A stretch of DNA of 64,000 nucleotides from Chlamydomonas reinhardtii (taxonomy: Eukaryota > Chlorophyta > Chlorophyceae > Chlamydomonadales > Chlamydomonadaceae), in the NCBI RefSeq assembly GCF_000002595.2, contig NC_057004.1, forward strand, positions 7,663,888 through 7,727,887, written 5' to 3'. Positions 54,167 to 64,000 of this stretch are shown one piece after another. The translations under genes and the position numbers were made by a program. Position 1 is the first letter of the stretch. Every line of letters starts with the position of its first letter. The notes under the pieces were generated by a model that saw nothing but the letters and a program-made list of their open reading frames with translations, had not been told where the DNA came from and made no database searches.

Positions 54167-57152
54167 ACGCGCACACACGTACGTTTGCCACAAATGAATG
54201 TAGCAGGCACGCGTAGCAGGCACGCAGCTTACACCGGCCACCTCGCCCTCCCAGTTTATTACGGTCTCGGGGAATGTAATGAGTCTGGCATACGCGCGCA
54301 TGGCTCAGGCTAGGACTCACTCACTACGTTGTTGTTAGGCCGCGGGCGGAGTGAGTGGTGCGTGTTGTCATCAGCGCGTGCAGCCGGGGTGGCCAGAGCA
54401 CCACGCAGCAGATAGGCGGCGTTGGCAGGTGGATGGGGCACGCAGGTGTGGGTGTGCACAGCAGGGCGGGAAGGCAAGGTTAGGTGTCAGTCACCAGCTA
54501 GTAGCACCAAGCAGCAGCACAAGGCGGGAATGCACGAGGTGCGTGGCCATTACTTGGCGCATTACTGGCCACACGCTGCAGCAGCAGCAGCAGCAGCTGG
54601 CAGCAGCAGCAGCCCCCTAAACGCACGCACGTCAGCAGCAGCCAGCTTGCGTGCCACATATGCGGGAGGCGGCTCGCACGCCATTGACGACCCGCCGGAG
54701 GCGCGGGGGCCGGGCGGGGGGGCAAAGCCGCCTGCTACCTTGACTCACCCGCTTTGCGTGTCCACCTTCCTTGGCCTGCGTCGCTGTGCGTGCGTGGACA
54801 CCAGCTAGCGGGTCTGCGGGGCGGAAGCCGCCGCGAGGGGAGATAAAGAGGTGAGCTGGGCGCCCGCGCTAGCTCGGCAGCGGCGGCGGCGGTGTTGACG
54901 GGCACGCAAGCAGGGTGCCGGCATGGGGAGCTCCGTCCGCTGCTGCTGCTGCTGCCCCAGCAGGTAGGTATAGGCCAGACACACTCACCTGCTCACTCGG
55001 ATCTCGGGCGGCGAGCGCGCTGCGACGCTGCGTGCGCTGCTGGGCGGGTTCGTTGCTGTTGATGAATGCCAAACACTGCTTGTCGGAGCAGTGGGTAAGT
55101 AGGCATGGATAAGCGCTGCGTCGGTAAGGGGCCTGGGCGGCGCGCCGACACATATTCCGCCGAGACCGCCGCATGGGTGCTGCTGCATGGGGCAATTGCC
55201 GCGGGGGCGGTGACGGTGCGCCGGGGCGCCAGTGCCTGGGGGGCTGCCTGCGCCGAGCCCTGATGTCGCGCGCGTGCACCGCACTGCAGGCGCCCTCGCT
55301 CGCTGCTCGTGCGGCGCAGCTCGTGCCGGTGTGTCGTGCCGTTTCGTGGCGCTAGCAGTGCCGCCAGGCTGGGCCGGCGCGGGAGGCGGCCCGCCAGCGC
55401 TTGCCGCTGGACCCACGGGTCACAGCGGCGGCGGCGGGGGCGATGAGGGCCCGCTAGCTAGCAGCCTGGAGCAGCGAACACGCGGGCTTGCCGCCAGCTA
55501 TCTAATACGCAGCGAGCAGCTGGCGAGCAATGCGCGGCAGTAGTCGCCGCGCAGCGCCGGCAAAGTCGGGTGGAAGTAGTGCGGGCGGTCCCTGCGCGTT
55601 TCGCCCCGCCCCGACACCACCCGCTTAGTTCCTTCTTCCCTGCCACGCACCTCCCGCCTTCCACTTTACTTTGATTTAGCGCAGTCGTAGCCGCCGCTTT
55701 GTTTGTAAGCTTGTAACAATATCACACGCATTCTCAGCGCGCCACACGCAAACCGGATGGTTGGCGGCCCGCCAGGCGAGTCGTCCACAACTTCCCGCCA
55801 CGACCCCCCCCCCATGATATGTATGCTGCTACCCCATGTCCAACACCGCTCGATGTCCTGCAGTCCACCCGCCATCAACACACGACGTGCAACCAGTCTG
55901 CACGAGCCTCATAACGATACGGCTTCTGTCTGCATCCCCCCGTTGCTCTCCGCTCCCATTCCAGCCGCCCGCACATCATTCACCAGCCTCCACGCCAAGT
56001 CAGGAAGTTTCGTGCCTGCTTGCCAACCCTGACTAGATCGTGCATCGAGCGCATTCGATTCCTTAAAGCATCATCGATAACATATTGTCGTCGTCTCTCC
56101 ACACACAGGTATCCGGATAGTCGACCAAGCCACCAACCAACCAAACGTACGGTACTCGATCAGTTGTTGGTCAGTGGTTGTGGCTGGGCCGCTCGGCGCC
56201 CGCCAGCTGTATTGTTGCGGACCATGTTCAACCCGGCCCATCAGTTTGTATCGTCAGGGTGGGTGCCCTCGATTGAGCTCCGCGCAGGACGCAACTCAAT
56301 TTGCGGCATGCGACACGTGGCTTCACAGCGACCGAGTGTCGTGTCCACTGCCGCTAACCACCGCAAAAGGCAACCATCACCCTACCTCCAAGAACTGCCC
56401 CAGGCATGCTACCGCCGCCATCACAAACCAGGGCCCTGACAGCGACTTGGCATACCGGCGGAACCCCATATGCCGCCGGCAGCACACCACCCACACACAT
56501 AGCCGTGCGGATGTGTTCCCAGTCCCTTTGCCAGACCCCAAGGCGCTCTTGTTGCGGACGTGTAGCTATTGCTATCTGCACTGCTATTTAGCTACGAAGT
56601 TCAACGCCAGTAATCGTGCCGTTGAGACAAACCCCGCGCACGCCCGAACCTGGGACTCAACAGCCAGGGAGCTGCCTGTGCGCCTCGGCTGTTGTAGCAC
56701 ATACCGTTTGCACTTCAACGCACACGCACACGCACACAGGACACACGCATACACATGTCATGCAGCAGGCATAAACTCCGACAGCCACACCTGCAAGGTC
56801 TTCCGACGTGGTCCCCACGCCCACGCCTCTCACTCCCGCTCTTCAGTCACCTCTACCCGCGCCCACGCCACTCGGGCACTCACGCCTCAAGGGAAAGCCG
56901 CCGTCTTGAGCTGCTCCCCTGCCCTCCCCTGCTTCGCTCCGGTCCGCTCCGCTCTGCTCCTGTTGTGTTCGCGTTTGTGCCATTCGGCCCCACGGCTTTT
57001 TGCACCCTCCCCGTCGTGCTGCTGCAGCCGCAGTAGCTGCCGCCGTGCAGCTACCGCCGCCCCTCCAACCCCGCAGGCCCCCCGCCCACACCTGCTGCAG
57101 CTGCTGCCGCCACCCCCGCACCCGCCGTTGCCGCCGTGGAGCCGGCGTCCCG
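54167..57152. other. Gene-poor region
   Basis: About 3 kb without a supportable gene. It contains a CAG-rich microsatellite at about 54577-54616 and short low-complexity tracts. The right end should be the 3'UTR of the Sec14-like gene on the minus strand. Long open frames (for example plus 56174-57334) are Pro/Arg/Ala-rich and read antisense through the Sec14 3' region, so they were not accepted. Confidence 0.4.
54577..54616. repeat. CAG-type trinucleotide repeat
   Basis: CAG units in two short blocks separated by CTGG, in non-coding sequence. Confidence 0.7.
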
Positions 57153-60049
57153 TCAGGCCACCACCTGCACGCTGCGCATGGGGACGTCGGGCTGCGCCTC
57201 CGCCGCCGCCACGTGGTCGTTGGTGCCGTTGGCGCCGTTGGTGCCGTCGTTTGCGGCAACCGCCGCCGCGCCGTTGGCCTCCGCCGCCGCCTCCTGCTCC
57301 GCCAGCAACATCTTCCAGCGCTCCTCCACACTGATCCAGCGGCCCGTGCCGGTGGGCTGGATCTCGGGCGGCAGCATCTGTTATTGATGATTGTTGTTGG
57401 TGTTAGTGTCGAGGGAGACGGCGTGCTCACCGGTGCAGGAGGAACAGCCTGTCAGGGGCCGCACATGTTTCTGCGCCCATGCGCTGCCCACACCCACACC
57501 ATTGCACACCACACACCACTGCTCCGCCACCCTCCTCACACCCCTCGCTCCCGCCTCTCCCGCCTCTCCTGCCTCCCTGACTCCTGCATGCAGCGCTACT
57601 CACGCAGGGCTCGAAGCCCTCGGTGAAGTCCTTGTTGGCGTCCTTCTCGTACACGAACTGCACCTTCTCACGCCTGAGGAAGCGGAGGAGACGTGGTGGG
57701 GGGGCCCCATTCATGATTAGTCAAGGAAGTGGTACCCGGTAGCCGGTACCAGTCGAAACCCCACGCCCAGTAGCGCCGAGTACGCAAGCCCGCCGCCCCA
57801 GCCCGCCACCCCTGCCCCAGCTCCCCCGCCCTCCCAAGCCCCCTCCCTCCCTGCCCCTGCCCCTCCCTGCCCCTCCCTCCCTGCCCCTCCCCCCTCCACG
57901 CACGTGACTGGGTCGATGAAGGGGTACACCAGCTTCCACAGGCCGTAGAAGATGACGGGCGCGCAGAACAGCCACAGCTTGTGCAGCCTGTGTGGGTGCG
58001 TACGTGCGTGTGCTTATGTTCATACGTACGTGTGGCAGAGGCTGGAGGAGGGGCTGGGTGGCTGGGTGTGGCGGGGCGTAGGCGGCAGGGCGAGCAGTTG
58101 CGCTCGACGACAACTGGGCCGCGGCAGTGCCGAGTCAGCGGTCCCTAGTGCCTCATGTAACCAGTCACTCCCGTCCGACCCACGCGTCCGCGCCGTACCT
58201 CCTTCCCTCCAGTCCCCCGGGCACCTCCGTCCCCACCATCCCTCCACCACAGCCTCCAGCTCCCGTCCCTCTTTACCCCACCCCCCTTGCTCTCACGCGA
58301 CTCAGAAGTCATGTCTGGCATCATAGACATCCGGCTGTTGAGTCCCCATTGCTCCACCTTCGGCCCCCCCACCTCCCCGCACCTCTCCGGGTAGTGGTTC
58401 TGCAGCAGATCGAACACGGCCTTAAGCGTGGCGAAGTCGCAGTTGGAGGCCTTGAGGCCTGAGGGTTAAGGTGGGGTGGGGCGGGCGTGGGGGCGGGGGC
58501 GGGGTGGAGTGGGGTTTTATGCATCGCCGTTGATTACTTAAGGGGTGGGGTGGGGTTAAGGTGGGGCGGGTGGATGGAGGGGGCGGGTCAGGGGCCAGGG
58601 AGTGGCGGCCAGGGGCAGACGCGGAGCGGGGTCTTGCGCGGCACTGCCGCGTCACTGCCGCCCAGCCTTGGTGCGGAACTCCGAGTCCCAGCCCTTGCTG
58701 GCGGCAGGGCCGCGACCCACTTGAGTTACGGCACTTGGCGGGCACAGAAGCCAACCCCGAAACCCCATCCCCAACATAACCTTCGTACCCCCCGCCCCCC
58801 CCTGCCCTTCCTCCTCCCGACAGGCCCCGGGCTCACCGCGCAGGTCGAAGATGCCGCTCATCTTGCCGTCCCACCCCGGCGTCTGCGGCAGGCGGCAGCA
58901 GTCAGCAGTGCAAGGTGCGAGAGCGGGCCGCCCGAGAGAGCATCGAATTTCCTAGCAACAGGAGGTACACGTATGCAGGCGATGTGGGTCGGCGCCCGGT
59001 CGCCGCGCGCTGACTCCTGCTTCCAAGCCTCTCCGGCAACCTGCCACCCCTCCTCTCACTCCCTTTCCCTCTCCTCTACCCAGGACCCCGCCCGCCGCCC
59101 ATGGTGCCCTACGCCCCCGCCTTGCCCCCCGCCCCCTCCGCCCCCTCCGCCCCCCACCCTGCGCCTCACGTTGGCGCCCATGGCCACGGCGCAGTCCAGG
59201 CTGTAAGCGATGTAGCGCTTGCTGGCGTCCGCGTCCTTCATCTCGTGCCGGCTCACCACCACCACGCACAGCGGCCGGCCGTCGCGGTCGGTGCCGGGCA
59301 GGAAGGCCTTGGCCTGGTCCAGCTCGTGCCGGATCTCGTGCTGAAGTGTGTGTTGGGGTGGCGGGGGGTGGCGGGGGGTGGGAGGAAGGGAGGGGGCGAA
59401 GGGAGAGGGGGGCGGGCGTGGGTGGGAGGGGATTGAGAGGGGGTTAGAGGGCGGGAGAAAGCCCGTCAACGGCACGGTCTGATGGGAGAGCCCCTCCGAG
59501 GGCGCTGTTCATGCGCGTTCTGGCAAGTGACTGGGCATGTTCCCACACAGAGCTGGAGCCCGCGCGCGTGCGGTGATCGCAGGTGCCCACAGGTCGGGCC
59601 TGCGGCAACTCGCGCGCAGCGTTCACGAACGAGCTCGCTCGCGCCTCGTAGGCGAGCTCCCATGGATCGATTGTGTCTGGGTTGGTAGTACTGTCATCTA
59701 CAGCCAAACGGCAAATACGAGGACGCAGCGGCCCGAGCCGCTTCCCGCAATGCGAGCAACGGTTGACGGCCCCAGCAGCGCTTTGAGGCGGGCCACGCTC
59801 CAAGGCCCTTCTTTAGCAGCTCACCTCCTGGATACGGCCCTGAGGAACGTAGGTAGCGCGCCAGACCGCATGCGCTTTCAGGTCTTTGGCCGCTTCTGCC
59901 ACGTTGCCCTTGCGCGCAACCAGCCACCTCCGCAGCGTCGCTTCATCCAGACCCCATTCCCCGCCCTTGCGGAGCAGGGCGTCGGTCTCTGGCCCGCACA
60001 GCTGCTTGAGCTCCGCGAGGCTTTTTGCGTCCACGATGTTTTTTGTCAT
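57153..60049 (-). CDS. Sec14-like CRAL-TRIO lipid-transfer protein
   Basis: Cytosolic protein of the Sec14 class, which bind and exchange phosphatidylinositol or other lipids between membranes. Exons 60049-59825, 59340-59170, 58882-58837, 58458-58383, 57987-57904, 57673-57604 and 57377-57153 join in phase to 298 residues. The N-terminal helical lead is MTKNIVDAKSLAELKQL and DEATLRRWLVARKGNVAEAA (CRAL-TRIO N domain, with the usual LRRWLVAR motif). The lipid-binding domain runs from GTDRDGRPLCVVVVSRHEMK through GKMSGIFDLRGLKASN, FDLLQNHYPERLHKLWLFCA and PVIFYGLWKLVYPFIDPVTR. These are the Sec14 YPERL and PFIDPxTR hallmarks. After it come MLPPEIQPTGTGRW and an Ala/Asn-rich acidic tail. No GOLD or nodulin domain is seen. 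The specific lipid cannot be told from sequence. The small 46-base exon is needed to keep phase. Confidence 0.92.
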
Positions 60050-61320
60050 TACAACTGCCCAGCAAAACTAATAAGTACTGTGTATCGCTTTGGTTGACGC
60101 CGGTCTGGCTTGCCAGCAAGAGCTCTAAACAAGTTGAAGAAAAATGAACAGCGCGCTGGTCCCAGCGACAGCAGCAGATTGAAGCTTAATATGTGTGTGA
60201 AGCTAACACAAGCCGCGAAGCAAGACGGCAGGACAGGCGCGAGCGAGGTAGCTGGGTCTGGGATCGAGATGGGGAGTCAATCCGTGAGCTTTCTTTCTGC
60301 CACAGCGGCGCTTTGCTTGAATACCCACATTTGCATCTGAACCGTCTGACAGCCAATCACCCACGACTGGCCCAGAGCAGCGGTAGCTGTCAGTCGCTCA
60401 CTAGGCTTTTTCATATTGGGTGACGCTTATGCAGCTAGTATAGTTACACTGGTACATCATCACAGTATTACGGAGCAAGTCAACGAGTTGCGGCGGGCGC
60501 AAGTGTGCATTCGGGCCCGGTCGCCCGGATGTGAGGATAGGAGTTCTGCAGAGCCAAGTATGATCCTGGATTGCTGATGAGTACGTGTAGTTAGAGGGTG
60601 AGCAGCAAAGCGCGCGACAGTAGAAACACGTTTTGGGAGGGCTGGTCGGCGGCAGGTTTGGTCTACATAAGAAGACTCGATGGGCTACAGCGGGTGGCCA
60701 AGAATATAGTGCTGTTGAGCGTGTCCATGTTTTCCTGGGGGCCAGCGAGGTCGATCGCGCAGTGTCCACCGGCCAGCGCGGCAACCCTGGCCCCGCTCTT
60801 ATCGGTTGCTTGTGAACAGTAGTACGCGTGCGAGTTTGCGAGAATAGCGGGCAGCGTCGACCTGCCGCGCACGGGGACGGCGGCTGTCCTAACCGCAGCG
60901 GCACCGTACACGCGCCCTGCAGGCTGGCCCACTCTCGCCTGCGGTGCGACCCGGTCCTGTGCTGTCGCCACACACACAGCCGCCGTACACAGCCCCAGTG
61001 ATGATGCAGCCGCCTCGGCGCGGCCGCTGATCGCTGCCCGGCCCGGGTAGCCATGCACGTGGGGGAGCAGCAGCAGCAGCAGTAGCAGCAGCAGTCACCT
61101 CACCACCCCGCGGGCGGTCTGCTCTGACGTCGTTTCGCACGACACACACGGGGGTGTGAGTGCGAGCAGCTGCGAGCACCAGCACCTGTAGCTGCGGTGG
61201 CGGGAACGTGCGCGGGCGGGAGCGCGTAAACCCAAGCACGAGGCGCACCCAGGCGCCAGCCACGCACACAGCGCGCCACACACTCGTTCAGGGGGTGGGC
61301 ACTGCCGCCCTCCTCTCTAC
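60050..61320. promoter_or_regulatory. Divergent upstream region of the Sec14-like and LCMT-type genes
   Basis: About 1.27 kb between outward-facing start codons. No ORF with coding character was found, and no core promoter motif could be assigned. A CAG run lies at about 61068-61092. Confidence 0.4.
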
Positions 61321-63430
61321 ATGGGGGACCATGCGGCAGGCGGCGGCGGCGGGCGCGGCGACGGCCTGCTCGCCAACGGCAGCGGGCGGCTGCGGGACGG
61401 CCACATCACGCCGGAGCGGGTGTGGGCCATGTTCAACCCGGTGGAGAGCGAGGCGGTGGTGAACGCGCTCCGGCGCTGGCAGTGCAGCTTCGGCTTCCGG
61501 TCGCGGCGCATCCACAACTGCGGCTCCATCACCGACCCCTACGTGCGCCTGATCCTGGACCGCTGCCTGCCGCCGGCGGTGGAGCGGCAGCTGTGCAGCG
61601 AGCCGCTGGACGCCCTGCTCAACGCCGTCATCGCGGTGAGGGGGGGGAGGACAGGGGGGGGAGACAGGGGGGGGAGGGAGGGAGGAGGTGGAGGAGGGAG
61701 GAGGTGAAGGAGGGAGAGGGAGGGAGGGAGGAGGGGATAGGCTGACCGCAAACCCGATCATGGATAAACGGGAAGGAGCGGAAAAGGAGCAAGGCAAAGA
61801 TGTATGGAGTTATGAGTGGACAAAATTGGTGCGTGAGGCGGCACTCACCCAAGTCCGTGCGTGCGTTGGCGCAGGTGCGCACGTGCGTCATCGACGAGAG
61901 CCTACTGCGCTGGGCGCACCAGGACGGAGTGCTGCAGGTGGGCGGGTGTGGGCGGGCGGGTGGGTGGAGAGGGTGGGCCGATGGAGAGGGTGGAGAGGGT
62001 GGGTGGGCTGGGAGCTGCACTGGGGACGAGATAGAGACCGCGGCATCAACCACCACCAGCCCAGCGGACCGCTCCCCCCTCAAACACCAACCCTTAAACC
62101 CGTACACCCGACTCACAAACCCCTGCCGCTGCGCCCTCCTTTTCGCCCCTGGCTACGCCTTCACTTCTTAAATATTCATGAATGTACCCTGTCTCCCCGA
62201 CAGCTGATCAACGTGGCCTCGGGTTTCGACACCCGGGCCTGGCGGCTGCGCTGGCCCGCCGCCATGCGCATGTACGAGATCGACTCGGCCACCGTGCACG
62301 CACAGAAGGCGGCGGCGCTGGGTGCGTGGCGTGGCGTGGCGGGGAGAGAGGGGCGGGGCTTGGGCGGGGGCATGCTGGGGGAGGGGTGTGTGCGGAGGGG
62401 CAGGGAATGCAGGGAGGGGTCCACTCGTCGAAGCCGTGCACACCTGTCCTGTGTGAGCTCCTGCCCGCCGGCCCGCCCACCTGCCTGCCCCGCCAGGCGA
62501 CATCGACACGGCCTGCTCCCGCTCGGCGCTGGTGGGCGGCGTGTGGGACTTGGGCGACACGCTGCGGCGGCTGGCGGCGGTGGGGTACGACCCCAGCCGG
62601 CCCACACTGTGGCTGGTGAGGAAGACACAGGGGGGTTATGTGCCCGGGCCCAATAATAAAATCCCAGGAGGGGGAGGGAGGGAGGAAGGAGAGGGAAAGA
62701 AGGGGGGGAGGAAAGGGGGTAGGGAGGGGGGTAGGGAGGGGGGATCGGGAGGAACGCGAGGAGGGGAGGAGCTGGCGGGCTGGCCTGTCGGGTAGGCGCT
62801 GTGGCTGGGTGTGGTATGGGTGGGCTGTTGGGGGATGGGCTGGAGGGCGGTGTCGGGGTTGAGTGTCTTTGCTGCCAACCCTCCCAACCCCTCCTCCTGT
62901 CTCCAACCCCGCCTCCTCCCATCCCATCCCCAACCCCAACCCCCCAACCCCTCCTCTCCGCTCATCTCCCCTCCTGCTGCTCCCCAAACCCGCAGGTAGA
63001 GGACGTGGTGGAGTACATGCTGCCCTCCGCCGCCAGCCAGCTGTTCGCGGCCATGTCCGCCCACTGCGCGCCCGGCTCGCGCCTGGTGGCCTCGCTGTCG
63101 GACGTGAAGCTGCGCGACCTGCTGCGCCGCTACGGCCACACCACACACCTGGTGGAGGAGTTCGAGCCGCCCGGCATTGTGCTCAACCGCATCTGCGCCG
63201 CGGGTAGGGGTGGGGAGGGAGGGAGGGAGGGGATGGTGTTAGCGGTCGCTGGACACAGGGCTCAGGGGTTGCCGATGTCATGTCGGGCGCCGTTGTGTTT
63301 CTGCAACCCCACACGCTCCTGTTGCCTACCTCGTTCCCCCCCTCCCCCTCATCCCCCTTCTCTCCTCCCCTCCTCCCTCTCCTCCCCTTCACCCCACTAC
63401 CACTTCCCTGGCTAACTATAAATGTAACCC

Positions 63431-63476
<46 letters not shown>

Positions 63477-63573
63477 CTGGCACGCGGAGGTGATCCTGTC
63501 CGGCCAGCTGGAGGACCGCTTCGACGTGGACCTGCACAACTGCCTCTACCTGGTGCACGGAACACGGCTGTAG
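61321..63573 (+). CDS. LCMT/PPM1-type S-adenosylmethionine-dependent methyltransferase
   Basis: Exons 61321-61635, 61875-61937, 62204-62321, 62497-62615, 62996-63203 and 63476-63573 give 306 residues in phase. The leucine carboxyl methyltransferase fold is recognisable. It begins with the substrate-side helices (YVRLILDRCLPPAVERQLC) and RTCVIDESLLRWAHQDGV. SAM motif I is LINVASGFDTRAWRLRWP, where the family usually has the pattern N-x-G-x-G-x-D-T-R. The acidic strand end MRMYEIDSATVHAQKAAALG follows, then DLGDTLRRLAAVGYDPSRPT, VEDVVEYMLPSAASQLFAAM (matches the E-G-x-x-x-Y-L segment of the family) and GSRLVASLSDVK. The substrate could be the PP2A catalytic subunit C-terminus (true LCMT1), a tRNA modification intermediate (LCMT2/TYW4) or a small molecule. 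The first SAM-motif glycine is replaced by Ala. The last intron contains a long (CA)n run just before its acceptor. Confidence 0.85.
63433..63474. repeat. (CA)n microsatellite abutting a 3' splice site
   Basis: About 21 perfect CA units end directly at the CACAG acceptor of the last LCMT-type exon. Confidence 0.95.
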
Positions 63574-63720
63574 CAGGCGCCGGCCGCAGCTGCACTGCAG
63601 GCTGTAGCAGGCGGCGGCAGCAGCAGCAGGGGGCAGCAGTGCAGGCTGTAGCAGGTTATGGAAGGCTGTGGCGGGACTGGCAGCCGCGTGGGTAGCAGTG
63701 CAGGCTGTAGCAGGCGGCAG
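63567..63720. repeat. Repeated GGCTGTAGCAGGC motif over the stop codon and 3'UTR
   Basis: The element GGCTGTAGCAGG occurs near 63567 (including the stop codon of the methyltransferase), 63600, 63643 and 63703, interspersed with GCAGCAGCAG. The natural stop therefore lies in a short tandem-repeat array. Confidence 0.7.
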
Positions 63721-64000
63721 CAGCAGTGTCAGTGCAGGCGGCAGCTGAGCATGCAGGAGAGGTGGCCGACGCAGTCCGCGCAAGCTGCTGCGGAGTCTGC
63801 GGCCGCCCTGGCTGCAGATGCGGCAGGAGCAGGGGCGGGGGCGGGGCAGCTGTGTCGGCGCGGGAGCGCGGCTTGTGAGTAAGCAGCTGCGGGGTTGTGC
63901 GGCGGCGGCCCCCGGGCGGCAGCGGCGGCTTTGGGGCGGCAGTGGCGGCAGCGGCGGCAGTGGCGGCCCCGGGGCGGCAGTGGCGGCAGCGGCGGCAGTG
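63574..64000. other. 3' region of the methyltransferase gene to window end
   Basis: Apart from the GGCTGTAGCAGG copies, the end (about 63900-64000) is a GGCGGCAGTGGCGGCAGC array that runs off the window. No TGTAA signal and no further gene seen. Confidence 0.5.

Noticed and set aside
53671-54216. Long frames rich in His/Thr/Pro on plus and Val/Cys on minus
   Set aside because: Direct translation of the CACCC and CACA simple repeats.
56174-57334. 386-codon plus-strand frame
   Set aside because: Composition-driven Pro/Arg/Ser sequence that runs antisense through the last Sec14 exon; no splice or domain support.
1-64000. Retroelements, DNA transposons, CRISPR arrays, rRNA
   Set aside because: No reverse transcriptase, integrase, transposase, paired terminal repeats, spaced direct repeats or rRNA cores were recognised on either strand.

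Overview
This window is nuclear DNA of a GC-rich green alga of the Chlamydomonas/Volvox type. Exons are short and interrupted by introns in all three phases with GTGAGT/GTGCGT-like donors and CAG acceptors. Coding sequence carries long Ala, Gly, Ser and Pro runs, TGTAA-type poly(A) signals occur, and several predicted proteins have chloroplast-style N-termini. There are three assembly gaps of exactly 100 N (4859-4958, 22169-22268, 52584-52683). All exon models were built by hand from splice signals, reading phase and family resemblance, so individual junctions may be off by a few bases.

Layout, left to right. 1-1770: 5' half of an acetyl-CoA synthetase gene (minus), running off the left edge. 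3475-5645: a plastid M41-like metalloprotease-family protein (VIR3-like, minus), divergent from 6356-7822, the U5 snRNP protein DIM1/Dib1 (plus). 8830-11585: PP2A B55 regulatory subunit (plus). 12685-13967: PIG-P of GPI-anchor synthesis (plus), followed by a stray inverted piece of the next gene. 17210-19378: EF-hand protein (minus), divergent from 19932-27451, a very large MscS-type mechanosensitive channel (plus). 30542-32095: a Siva-like Cys-rich protein (minus), divergent from 32866-36369, a membrane-anchored carbohydrate sulfotransferase (plus). 37629-38852: Gly-rich hydrophobic membrane protein (minus). 41494-46283: acetolactate synthase regulatory subunit (plus). 47541-50014: membrane-anchored protein kinase with DFN in place of DFG (minus). 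50.9-53.1 kb: a tangle of inverted, partly broken duplicate exons of an unrecognised family around an assembly gap. 53.1-57.1 kb: gene-poor, with a CA-rich simple repeat. 57153-60049: Sec14/CRAL-TRIO protein (minus), divergent from 61321-63573, an LCMT-type methyltransferase (plus).

The genes are ordinary single-copy eukaryotic functions and do not form one pathway. Links worth noting are plastid metabolism (acetyl-CoA synthetase, acetolactate synthase regulator, VIR3-like protein, possibly the channel) and PP2A control (B55 subunit and an LCMT-family enzyme). Four head-to-head pairs share upstream regions of about 0.55-1.3 kb. No retroelement, complete transposon, CRISPR array, rRNA or convincing tRNA was seen. 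The most unusual material is the 51-53 kb inverted-duplicate cluster, the duplicated EF-hand exon, a short repeat shared by introns of two unrelated genes, the DFN kinase and the Siva-like protein.
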